Shown: positions 52,592-60,275 of the stretch, piece by piece
Position numbering within the stretch: the first letter of the stretch is position 1
Layout: each line of letters opens with the position of its first letter
Source of the DNA: Candidatus Pristimantibacillus lignocellulolyticus
GTDB taxonomy: Bacteria > Bacillota > Bacilli > Paenibacillales > Paenibacillaceae
Reading direction: 5' to 3'
DNA: 64,000 nt
NCBI GenBank assembly: GCA_023639215.1
Contig: CP097899.1
Span: 3,220,001 to 3,284,000 of the forward strand
The notes under the pieces: generated by a model
What the model saw: only the letters and a program-made list of their open reading frames with translations
What the model was told of the DNA's origin: nothing
The model's database searches: none
Translations under genes and position numbers: made by a program

Positions 52592-53593
52592 ATGGATGAT
52601 CGAATCATATCCGCTAATCTTATGATGGAAGAACAAGCGGTGGAGCTTAGCTTGCGTCCTCGTTATTTGAATGAATATATCGGACAATATAAAGCGAAAG
52701 AAACGTTAAGTATTTATATTGAAGCAGCTAAACTCCGTAAGGAAGCATTGGATCATGTTCTTCTGTATGGTCCACCAGGATTAGGTAAAACGACACTATC
52801 TAATATTATCGCCAATGAGCTAGGTGTTAGTTTACGTACAACTTCTGGTCCTGCCATTGAGCGTCCGGGAGATCTTGCAGCACTACTTACCAATTTACAA
52901 GAAGGTGATGTATTATTTATTGATGAAATTCATCGGTTACATCGTACTGTAGAAGAAGTATTGTATCCTGCAATGGAAGATTTTGCGCTAGATATTATGA
53001 TTGGTAAAGGTCCAAGTGCACGTTCTGTTCGTCTAGATTTGCCGCCATTTACACTAATTGGGGCAACAACAAGAGCAGGACAGCTTTCTGCGCCATTAAG
53101 GGATCGCTTTGGTGTAGTGAGTCGTTTAGAATATTATAATGTAGATGATCTGGCGTTTATCGTATCGCGAGCTGCCGAAATTCTTAATGTAGATATAGTC
53201 GGTGAAGCATCTCATGAAATTGCACTACGTTCAAGAGGAACTCCTCGTATAGCGAATCGATTGTTAAAGCGCGTGCGTGATTTCGCGCAAGTGCGTGGTG
53301 ATGGCATTATTACTCATGAAATTGCTAATTCAGCACTTGAGTTGTTACAAGTAGATCCTATGGGCTTAGATCATATCGATCATAAAATGCTACATGCGAT
53401 GATTACTAATTTCTCAGGTCGACCTGTAGGATTAGATACCATTGCAGCTACGATTGGCGAAGAATCAATAACGATTGAAGATGTTTATGAGCCATACTTA
53501 ATGCAGATTGGGTTTTTACAGCGTACTCCTAGGGGGAGGGTGGCGACTGATCGTGCGTACAGTCATCTGGGACTCCCCCTCCCTGAGAGGTAA
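52592..53593 (+). CDS. ruvB: Holliday junction branch migration ATPase RuvB
   Basis: The AAA+ motor of RuvAB. 333 residues; Walker A GPPGLGKTTLS, Walker B FIDEIHRL, sensor GATTRAG, winged-helix C-terminus with LQRTPRGRVATD. AAGGAG precedes ATG 52592. The last ~20 codons are oddly GC-rich with rare AGG/GGG/CCC codons, forming an inverted repeat (GGGAGGG 53534-53540, CCCTCCC 53577-53583). The stop TAA lies at the left edge of repeat A8, so the final residues may come from the repeat flank. Confidence 0.97.
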   Translation: MDDRIISANLMMEEQAVELSLRPRYLNEYIGQYKAKETLSIYIEAAKLRKEALDHVLLYGPPGLGKTTLSNIIANELGVSLRTTSGPAIERPGDLAALLTNLQEGDVLFIDEIHRLHRTVEEVLYPAMEDFALDIMIGKGPSARSVRLDLPPFTLIGATTRAGQLSAPLRDRFGVVSRLEYYNVDDLAFIVSRAAEILNVDIVGEASHEIALRSRGTPRIANRLLKRVRDFAQVRGDGIITHEIANSALELLQVDPMGLDHIDHKMLHAMITNFSGRPVGLDTIAATIGEESITIEDVYEPYLMQIGFLQRTPRGRVATDRAYSHLGLPLPER

Positions 53594-53759
53594 TTCAAAT
53601 CGCGGACTGTGATCACGCGGTTACGCGTTGTCGCGTAGTCGGCGTCGAATAAGACCTCCATTGAAAGCCTGCGTGTGCTCACGTACACAAAACGTACGCT
53701 GTGCTACTCGTATCCGCTGAAGCTCATCTTCTTGGTGCTGACAGCCCACGATTTTGAAC
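53593..53759 (+). repeat. Family A structured repeat, copy A8 (type I)
   Basis: Outer arms ATTCAAATCGCGG and CCACGATTTTGAA; CTGT with ACAG. Small hairpin GGTTACGCG/CGCGTAGTC. The long stem is partly decayed. Starts inside the ruvB stop codon and is followed by family B copy B4. Confidence 0.82.
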
Positions 53760-53770
53760 TTCCATTTTAA

Positions 53771-53821
53771 GCTTCGTGCTAGATCATCTCCGCTCGTGTA
53801 CTTGAAACGTACACGTTGCTG
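53771..53821 (+). repeat. Family B module, copy B4
   Basis: GCTTCGTGCTAGATCATCTCC then hairpin GTGTAC-TTGAAAC-GTACAC and GTTGCTG, as in B2 and B3; joined to A8 through TCCATTTTAAG exactly as B2 is joined to A7. Confidence 0.7.
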
Positions 53822-53890
53822 GGTATTACGGTATTACTGGGAAGAAGAAATGATAATTAAACCTTCATTGTAAACTAAGGATGTGAATAT

Positions 53891-56002
53891 ATGTTGAAAA
53901 TAGCTAAGCAGAGTTTAATAGTAAGTGTAGTAATCGCACTAATGCTATCTATATCGGTGTCAATACCAGCGAAGGCTGCTGTTCCGTCGCTTGATCAGAT
54001 TCGGGTGGCATTATTTGTTGATATTCCGAAGAAATACTCAAGTATAACAAAGGTAGCAACTTTATCTTCTGAGAGTGCATTGAAATTATCGGTGAAAACA
54101 GCTTCCAATTCTACAGAATGGTTAAATTTCCCGGGGAATGATCAGTTGCGATTAGCTATGAATGATTATAAAGTTAATTTATTTGAATCTACCGATTTTG
54201 CTGCTGCACAACAAGTATCCAAGGCTGTGAAAACAGCAGGTGGTACGCCGTTTCTAACGTCTCTAAGTAAAAATGATAAAGTGACATTCCAAGTGTTTGA
54301 AGGTGGGTATGCAAGTAATAGTGATGCGACTACAGCAGCGACGAAGTGGAAAAGCAATGCGACTCTTTCTAAGCTTTTGAAGTCTGCACCAACAATATAT
54401 GGCCCATTTGCACTTGAAAGTGGTAGCTATTCTGCAAAAGCAGATGCACAGGTCGCTGCAACGAGATTTGGCTCGCAAGGCTTGAATACTACAATTGGTA
54501 TGAAATTAAATAGCGCTGGTAAACTTGAATATTCAGTAGTTGTAGGAATGGTTGGTACAGCTGCTGAACTTGGGTTAGTTAAGACTGCCGCTAGCAAAGT
54601 AAATAGTTCTTTGAAAGAGTTGAAAGGTAGCGAAGATATGCTACTTATGAGAGTCGATCATACTGTAACCGATCGTGGAACCTCATCTAATGAATTATAT
54701 TTATATAATCCACATATGATTGTATCTTTAAAAGCGGATAAAGAAGGTCTAGTTAAAGTGACGGAGCGCAGCGACCGTTCTTATCGAGGTACTATAGAGT
54801 TAGGATCATTAAACAACGCTATGTATGTCGTTAATGAATTGCCATTTGAGCAATATTTATATTCAGTAGTAGCGATTGAAATGTATCCATCATGGCCACT
54901 AGAAGCTTTAAAATCTCAAGCAGTTGCTGCTCGTACGTATGCTCTGTATTCCGGTTCGTCGTTTGTCGTGGCAAATGTCGTTGACACTACAACGAGTCAA
55001 GCATACTATGGTGCTAACTCTGAATCTGCAAATACTACAAAAGCGGTTAATGAGACTAAAGGCGAAGTTATTACTTATAATGGTAAGCTAATTGAAACGT
55101 TATACTCTGCCAATGCAGGGGGAGTAACAGCTGATGCAAAAGAAATTTGGAATAATGAAGTTGCTTACTTGAAAAGTGTGTCTAGCCCAGATGCAATTTC
55201 CGAAAAAGGATTGTTTTATTGGTATCGTGTCGTGCTTCCCAATGGTAAAGTAGGATATATTCGCGAAGATTTGGCTAAAGATACTGGTAAGACTAACGAA
55301 GCGGGTAAACCAATTCTATTGTCTAATACAGATGCGACCAATATTCGTCGTAATCCAATTGTTCAATCGAATGTACCAGCAGTTGATCTAATTAATAGTG
55401 GAACCCAATTAATTGCGCTTGAGAAGGTCATTCAATCCAATTCTATGAATTGGCGGAGAGGACCTTATAGCAGCGATGAAATAGCAAAAACAATTAATGC
55501 TAAGTTACCGAGCACCATATCTGGCAATATTAACTCATTCAATGTTAGTAAAGTAGGAGTATCGGGTCGAGCTTTGGAAGTTTCAGTTAATGGTAAAGCA
55601 TTGCCTGTTGCGAAACCTGTTGATTTGCGAGCAATACTTGGTGTAGATGGTTCATTGCAAAGTACATTATTTAGCATTGAAGAAACGGGGAAAATCGTTA
55701 TTCTCGGTGCCAATCAATTAGATCGTACTAAAACAGATGGCGCCAAAACGTTGCAAGTTGTCGGAGCTAATGGTAACACAGCAACGGTTAACGGTGAATA
55801 TATGTATGTACTTGATGGTAGTGGTAATGTTCGAGCTGCCACTGCAGATGCAGGGTATCAATACAATGGTAAAGGTAATGGACATGGAGTTGGGATGTCC
55901 CAGTACGGTGCTTATGGTCTTGCTGAACAAGGGTATGACTATCAATATATTTTGAAATACTATTATACAGGTACAGAGGTAGTTCAAAATCGAGGACTGT
56001 GA
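53891..56002 (+). CDS. SpoIID/LytB-domain protein, long form
   Basis: A secreted or membrane-associated protein of 703 residues; SpoIID proteins are lytic transglycosylases that trim peptidoglycan during engulfment. Signal peptide about 1-33 (ending AKAAVP). Residues about 90-255 contain SPOR-like repeats (TPFLTSLS...VTFQVFEGGYASNSDAT). The SpoIID domain starts near 270 with the catalytic-type Glu in VVAIEMYPSWPLEALKSQAVAARTYAL, then NAGGVTADAKEIW, and ends with GNGHGVGMSQYGAYGLAEQGYDY. An insert of about 150 residues in between holds an SH3-like stretch. Bacillus subtilis SpoIID is about half as long and is coded elsewhere, so this is probably a paralogue. Its last six codons and stop come from repeat A9. 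Confidence 0.85.
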   Translation: MLKIAKQSLIVSVVIALMLSISVSIPAKAAVPSLDQIRVALFVDIPKKYSSITKVATLSSESALKLSVKTASNSTEWLNFPGNDQLRLAMNDYKVNLFESTDFAAAQQVSKAVKTAGGTPFLTSLSKNDKVTFQVFEGGYASNSDATTAATKWKSNATLSKLLKSAPTIYGPFALESGSYSAKADAQVAATRFGSQGLNTTIGMKLNSAGKLEYSVVVGMVGTAAELGLVKTAASKVNSSLKELKGSEDMLLMRVDHTVTDRGTSSNELYLYNPHMIVSLKADKEGLVKVTERSDRSYRGTIELGSLNNAMYVVNELPFEQYLYSVVAIEMYPSWPLEALKSQAVAARTYALYSGSSFVVANVVDTTTSQAYYGANSESANTTKAVNETKGEVITYNGKLIETLYSANAGGVTADAKEIWNNEVAYLKSVSSPDAISEKGLFYWYRVVLPNGKVGYIREDLAKDTGKTNEAGKPILLSNTDATNIRRNPIVQSNVPAVDLINSGTQLIALEKVIQSNSMNWRRGPYSSDEIAKTINAKLPSTISGNINSFNVSKVGVSGRALEVSVNGKALPVAKPVDLRAILGVDGSLQSTLFSIEETGKIVILGANQLDRTKTDGAKTLQVVGANGNTATVNGEYMYVLDGSGNVRAATADAGYQYNGKGNGHGVGMSQYGAYGLAEQGYDYQYILKYYYTGTEVVQNRGL

Positions 56003-56151
56003 TCACGCGGATTATGCTGACGTAGCGTAATCGGCTTCGAATATGCGCTCCATCGAAAGCCTGCGTGTGCTCACGTACCAAAAACGTACGTTGTGCTACT
56101 CGTTTTCGCTGAAGTGCATCTTCTTGGTGCTGACAGCCCGCGATTTTGAAC
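55982..56151 (+). repeat. Family A structured repeat, copy A9 (overlaps the end of the SpoIID/LytB gene)
   Basis: Outer stem GTTCAAAATCG with CGATTTTGAAC, CTGT with ACAG. Small hairpin GATTATGCT/AGCGTAATC. Bases 55982-56002 are read in frame as VQNRGL and stop. Confidence 0.88.
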
Positions 56152-56186
56152 CATTATTGGAAACTGTTACTAAGGATGAATAGACA

Positions 56187-57233
56187 ATGAATGTAGACTT
56201 ATTTGATTTTCATTTACCAGAAGAGCTAATTGCTCAAACACCATTATTAGAGCGTACATCATCTCGCCTTCTAATGCTTAGCAAAGAAAGTGGTCAAGTG
56301 GAACATGGTGTGTTCACTGACTTGGCAGACAAATTACAAGCAGGTGATGTACTAGTACTTAATGATACAAGAGTATTACCAGCAAGATTGCTTGGTAAAA
56401 AGCAAGACACAGGCGCAAAAGTTGAGTTATTATTACTTAATCAACTTGAGAGTGATCGTTGGGAAGTGCTAGCTAAGCCTGCCAAACGTATTAAGATAGG
56501 CACAGTACTTTGTTTTGGCGAAAATGAGCAAGGAGAGCCTTTATTAACAGCTACAGTTGAAGCAGAAGCAGATATGGGCGGTAGAACGGTAAAATTCAAC
56601 TATAGTGGAATTTTCAATGAGTTGCTTGATCAATTAGGTGAAATGCCTTTACCACCTTATATTAAAGAAAAGTTAGATGAGAAAGAACGCTATCAGACCG
56701 TTTATTCTAAGCATGATGGTTCAGCAGCAGCTCCAACAGCGGGTCTGCATTTCACAACACAATTTCTTGAACAACTTCAAGCTAAAGGTGTACAATTAGC
56801 CTATATTACGTTACATGTAGGGCTTGGAACTTTTAGACCTATGTCTAGTGACACGATTGAAGAGCATGAAATGCATGCGGAATATTATGAATTGAATGAA
56901 GAAACTGCACAAATTCTGCAACGTGCAAGGGATGAGAAACGTAGAATAGTAGCAGTGGGTACAACTTCAGCGCGGACGCTTGAAACATTAGGACAACGAT
57001 TTATGCAGGACAAGCTACAAGCTTGTAATGGATGGACATCTATTTTTATTTTTCCAGGTTATGAATTCCAACTCGTAAGTGCATTGTTAACGAATTTCCA
57101 TCTACCGAAATCAACTTTAGTTATGTTGGTTAGTGCGCTTGCTAGCCGTGATCATATTATGCATGCTTATAATGAAGCGGTGCAGGAACAATATCGATTC
57201 TTCAGCTTCGGAGATGCAATGTTTATATATTAA
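56187..57233 (+). CDS. queA: S-adenosylmethionine:tRNA ribosyltransferase-isomerase
   Basis: Adds the epoxycyclopentanediol moiety from SAM to 7-aminomethyl-7-deazaguanine in tRNA, the penultimate queuosine step. 348 residues; the N-terminal VDLFDFHLPEELIAQTP, VLNDTRVLPARL, SAAAPTAGLHFT and HVGLGTFRPM are family signatures. Followed by tgt. Confidence 0.98.
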   Translation: MNVDLFDFHLPEELIAQTPLLERTSSRLLMLSKESGQVEHGVFTDLADKLQAGDVLVLNDTRVLPARLLGKKQDTGAKVELLLLNQLESDRWEVLAKPAKRIKIGTVLCFGENEQGEPLLTATVEAEADMGGRTVKFNYSGIFNELLDQLGEMPLPPYIKEKLDEKERYQTVYSKHDGSAAAPTAGLHFTTQFLEQLQAKGVQLAYITLHVGLGTFRPMSSDTIEEHEMHAEYYELNEETAQILQRARDEKRRIVAVGTTSARTLETLGQRFMQDKLQACNGWTSIFIFPGYEFQLVSALLTNFHLPKSTLVMLVSALASRDHIMHAYNEAVQEQYRFFSFGDAMFIY

Positions 57234-57262
57234 GAGGTATTATTATTGAGAGAATAGGACGC

Positions 57263-58408
57263 GTGAACAACTTGGCGATTAGATATGAATTTATTAAGCA
57301 GTGCAAACAATCAGGAGCAAGATTAGGACGTTTACATACGCCGCATGGTATTATCGAAACTCCTACTTTTATGCCTGTAGGTACACAAGCAACAGTGAAA
57401 ACAATGAGTCCAGAGGAATTAAAAGCAATGGATGCTCAAATCATATTGAGCAACACATATCATCTATTTCTTAGACCAGGACATGACATTGTGAAGAAAG
57501 CAGGTGGACTTCACAAGTTTATGAACTGGGATCGTCCAATTCTTACCGATAGCGGCGGTTTCCAAGTGTTCAGTCTTAGTGAACGCCGTAAAATTTCCGA
57601 AGAAGGTGTAGAGTTCCGTTCACATTTAAGTGGTGAGAAACTATTCCTTAGCCCTGAGAAGGCAATGGAAATTCAAAATGCTCTAGGGCCAGATATTATG
57701 ATGGCATTTGATGAATGTCCACCATATCCTGCTACTTATGATTATGTTAAGCAATCAACAGAGCGTACATCAAGATGGGCAGAACGTTGTCTAGCAGCTC
57801 ATGAGCGCAAGCATGATCAAGCATTGTTTGCAATTGTTCAAGGCGGTATGTTCGAGGATTTGCGCGTACAAAGCGCTAAGGATTTGACTTCCATGGATTT
57901 CCCGGGTTATGCTATAGGTGGTCTAAGTGTAGGCGAATCTAAGGAAATAATGTATGAAGTTCTAGACTATACCGTTCCTCATCTACCTTTTGATAAGCCT
58001 CGTTATCTTATGGGAGTTGGTTCACCTGATGCTTTAATCGAGGGTTCAATTCGAGGAATTGATATGTTTGACTGTGTATTACCAACTCGTATAGCTCGTA
58101 ACGGTACATTAATGACTAGTCAAGGTCGCCTTGTGGTTCGTAATGCCAAGTTTGCGGAAGATTTTGGACCAATCGATCCAAATTGTGATTGCTACACTTG
58201 TAAAAATTATTCCAGAGCATATATAAGACATTTGTTAAAAGCAGATGAAACATTTGGTATTCGTTTGACAACAAATCACAACCTTCACTTCCTTGTTAAC
58301 TTAATGAAAAATGTTAGAGAAGCAATAATGAATGATTCTCTACTTGATTTTAGAGATCAATTCTTTGAACAATATGGTCTTAACAATGAAAACACTAGAG
58401 GATTCTAA
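57263..58408 (+). CDS. tgt: Queuine tRNA-guanine transglycosylase
   Basis: Swaps guanine-34 for preQ1 in tRNAs with GUN anticodons. 381 residues; catalytic Asp in TDSGGFQVFSL, second Asp in GIDMFDCVLPTR, and the zinc site CDCYTCKNYSRAYIRHLLKADE. GTG 57263 has only a weak ribosome site, but the N-terminus (IRYEFIKQCKQSGARLGRL) is normal. Confidence 0.97.
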   Translation: MNNLAIRYEFIKQCKQSGARLGRLHTPHGIIETPTFMPVGTQATVKTMSPEELKAMDAQIILSNTYHLFLRPGHDIVKKAGGLHKFMNWDRPILTDSGGFQVFSLSERRKISEEGVEFRSHLSGEKLFLSPEKAMEIQNALGPDIMMAFDECPPYPATYDYVKQSTERTSRWAERCLAAHERKHDQALFAIVQGGMFEDLRVQSAKDLTSMDFPGYAIGGLSVGESKEIMYEVLDYTVPHLPFDKPRYLMGVGSPDALIEGSIRGIDMFDCVLPTRIARNGTLMTSQGRLVVRNAKFAEDFGPIDPNCDCYTCKNYSRAYIRHLLKADETFGIRLTTNHNLHFLVNLMKNVREAIMNDSLLDFRDQFFEQYGLNNENTRGF

Positions 58409-58435
58409 ACTAGTAGATTGAAAGGGGTGAAAACT

Positions 58436-58744
58436 ATGTCAATTTCTTTAGCAGCAGCAGCTGGATCAGGTAATATTTGGACTCTAATTGGTCCATTTAT
58501 TCTTATGTTTGTGGTATTCTATTTCTTACTAATTCGTCCACAACAGAAGAAACAAAAAACTCGTAATTTGATGCTTAGTCAAGTTAAAAAAGGTGATAAA
58601 ATCGTAACGATTGGTGGCCTTCATGGCACGATCGCTGAAATTACTGACGACGTTGTTGTATTACGTGTTAACGACACGACTAAACTTACGTTTGATCGTA
58701 GTGCAATTAGCACAGTATCACAATCTGCACCTTCTGCAGACTAG
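58436..58744 (+). CDS. yajC: Preprotein translocase subunit YajC
   Basis: A small Sec-accessory membrane protein: about 102 residues, one membrane segment (about 12-33: LIGPFILMFVVFYFLLIRPQ), then the KGDKIVTIGGLHGTIAEI domain. ATG 58436 has AAGGGGTG upstream. Coded after tgt as usual; secD follows 3.7 kb further on. Confidence 0.95.
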   Translation: MSISLAAAAGSGNIWTLIGPFILMFVVFYFLLIRPQQKKQKTRNLMLSQVKKGDKIVTIGGLHGTIAEITDDVVVLRVNDTTKLTFDRSAISTVSQSAPSAD

Positions 58745-58755
58745 ATACATAATGA

Positions 58756-58804
58756 AAAAGGGCATCTCAAAAGTAGAAATTTTCTACTTTGAGATGCCCT
58801 TTTT
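58756..58804 (+). terminator. Bidirectional terminator between yajC and the YrzE-like gene
   Basis: AAAAGGGCATCTCAAA-GTAGAAA pairs with TTTCTAC-TTTGAGATGCCCTTTT; A-run and T-run on both sides, between convergent genes. Confidence 0.92.
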
Positions 58805-58847
58805 ATTTGAGGGTTGGTGTATCAGCGATGACGCGCTCAAGCTTATG

Positions 58848-59228
58848 CTATTTGCGTAAATTAACGCCGACCATTCCTCCGAAAGCGCCTGTGCCAATCA
58901 CAGTAAGTAAAAGTAGGAAACTATGTAAACTTAACGCGATATCGGAAGCTAAGAAGCTAACAATGATAATAATAATTCCATATAGAATACCTAGTGCACT
59001 ACCGTAATACCAACCTCTTGAGTCCGCACGTTTACCAGAACTTAACCCTCCAATCAATGCTGCCGCACCATGAATGACATAAGCAATTGTTCCTAAACTA
59101 CTTTCTTTCATCTCTGTAAAATGTAAGAATAGGGATGCGATCAGAGCTCCAGCAGCTAGCCATAATAAAGAGTATGTTATGCCTGCTAGCAATGGCATTG
59201 CAAATAGTTTTTTGGTTCCAGTATTCAT
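58848..59228 (-). CDS. TIGR04086-family (YrzE-like) membrane protein
   Basis: 126 residues with four membrane segments, matching the small TIGR04086 family found beside yajC in Bacillales; function unknown. On the minus strand AAGGAGG lies before the ATG. One of only two minus-strand genes in the window. Confidence 0.8.
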   Translation of the reverse strand: MNTGTKKLFAMPLLAGITYSLLWLAAGALIASLFLHFTEMKESSLGTIAYVIHGAAALIGGLSSGKRADSRGWYYGSALGILYGIIIIIVSFLASDIALSLHSFLLLLTVIGTGAFGGMVGVNLRK

Positions 59229-59480
59229 ATAATACCTCCTTTAATTTTATGTTTCTTTTGAAATTTGTGATGTGAAATTGTATAGCATACCAAGCGCTTG
59301 ACTTCAAAACGTGGCTCATTTAACAATATGGGACAATGTGCAATTTTAGTACAAGTTCTATGTCAATAAATTTGATAGGAGCTATTCCCATTATCTATAC
59401 GAATCATAGGTGCATGATCTAATGGCTAAGCGACCACAATAGTACATACATTGAACCTTGATTGATTGGAGGAGCTACAG

Positions 59481-60269
59481 ATGATGGAATGGTATGCGTT
59501 AGCATTACGTACAGTCATGATGTATGTAATCATATTTCTTGTGTTACGTGTAATGGGAAAACGTGAAATTGGTAAACTCTCCGTATTAGATCTTGTTATT
59601 TCAGTCATGATTGCCGAGATTGCCGTCATTGAAATAGAACAAGTTGACGCTAATCTGATGCACGGAATAGTACCAATTGTTGTTCTGCTTATTATCCAAA
59701 TCATCTCGGCATACCTTTCCATGAAAAGTCGAAAAGTAAGGTTGATTCTAGATGGAAAGCCTACAGTTGTTGTTGCTAATGGCGAGATATATCGTGATGA
59801 GCTCAAAAGACAACGATACAATTTAGATGATCTGATGCTCCAGCTAAGAGAAAATGGTGTCACTTCGATATCTGAAATTGACTTTGCCATTCTTGAAACA
59901 AGTGGAAAGTTATCCGTTATTCCGAAAAGTAACGATGATGTAAAAACAGGTGATACCCTAGCTTCAGAAAATTCTGAGGAAAATGATGTCTCTACTAGTG
60001 AGTCTAAAGATTTTGAAACTAATCAAGCATTGAATGATGAATCTTCCCAGCGCATTATACCACCTGGTTTTCGTTACGAGATGTTACCTATCCCGTTAAT
60101 TATGGATGGAAAAGTACAGGATGAAAATTTAGAGAAAATCAATAAAACTCGATTTTGGCTCAAAAATATTATTCAAGAAAAAGAAATTAATCATTTTAAA
60201 GATGTGTTACTATGCACCATTGATCATAAAGATCGAATTTATATCGATGCTGGTAACAGGAAAAAGTAA
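59481..60269 (+). CDS. DUF421 (YetF/YrbG-family) membrane protein
   Basis: About 262 residues: three N-terminal membrane segments (about 4-80), then the DUF421 cytoplasmic domain with the GKPTVVVANGEI and LMLQLRENGVTSISEIDFAILETSGKLSVIPK signatures. A Ser/Glu/Asp-rich linker of about 40 residues lies at 160-195. The role is unknown. ATG 59481 follows GGAGG (59468-59472); the in-frame TTG 59466 overlaps that site. A DUF421 gene also lies between yajC and spoVB in Bacillus subtilis (yrbG). Confidence 0.85.
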   Translation: MMEWYALALRTVMMYVIIFLVLRVMGKREIGKLSVLDLVISVMIAEIAVIEIEQVDANLMHGIVPIVVLLIIQIISAYLSMKSRKVRLILDGKPTVVVANGEIYRDELKRQRYNLDDLMLQLRENGVTSISEIDFAILETSGKLSVIPKSNDDVKTGDTLASENSEENDVSTSESKDFETNQALNDESSQRIIPPGFRYEMLPIPLIMDGKVQDENLEKINKTRFWLKNIIQEKEINHFKDVLLCTIDHKDRIYIDAGNRKK

Positions 60270-60275
60270 ACTGAA

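Noticed and set aside
4771..56151. Family A as a standard insertion sequence
   Set aside because: Copies are too short for a transposase and none is present in the window; a passive, MITE-like origin remains possible.
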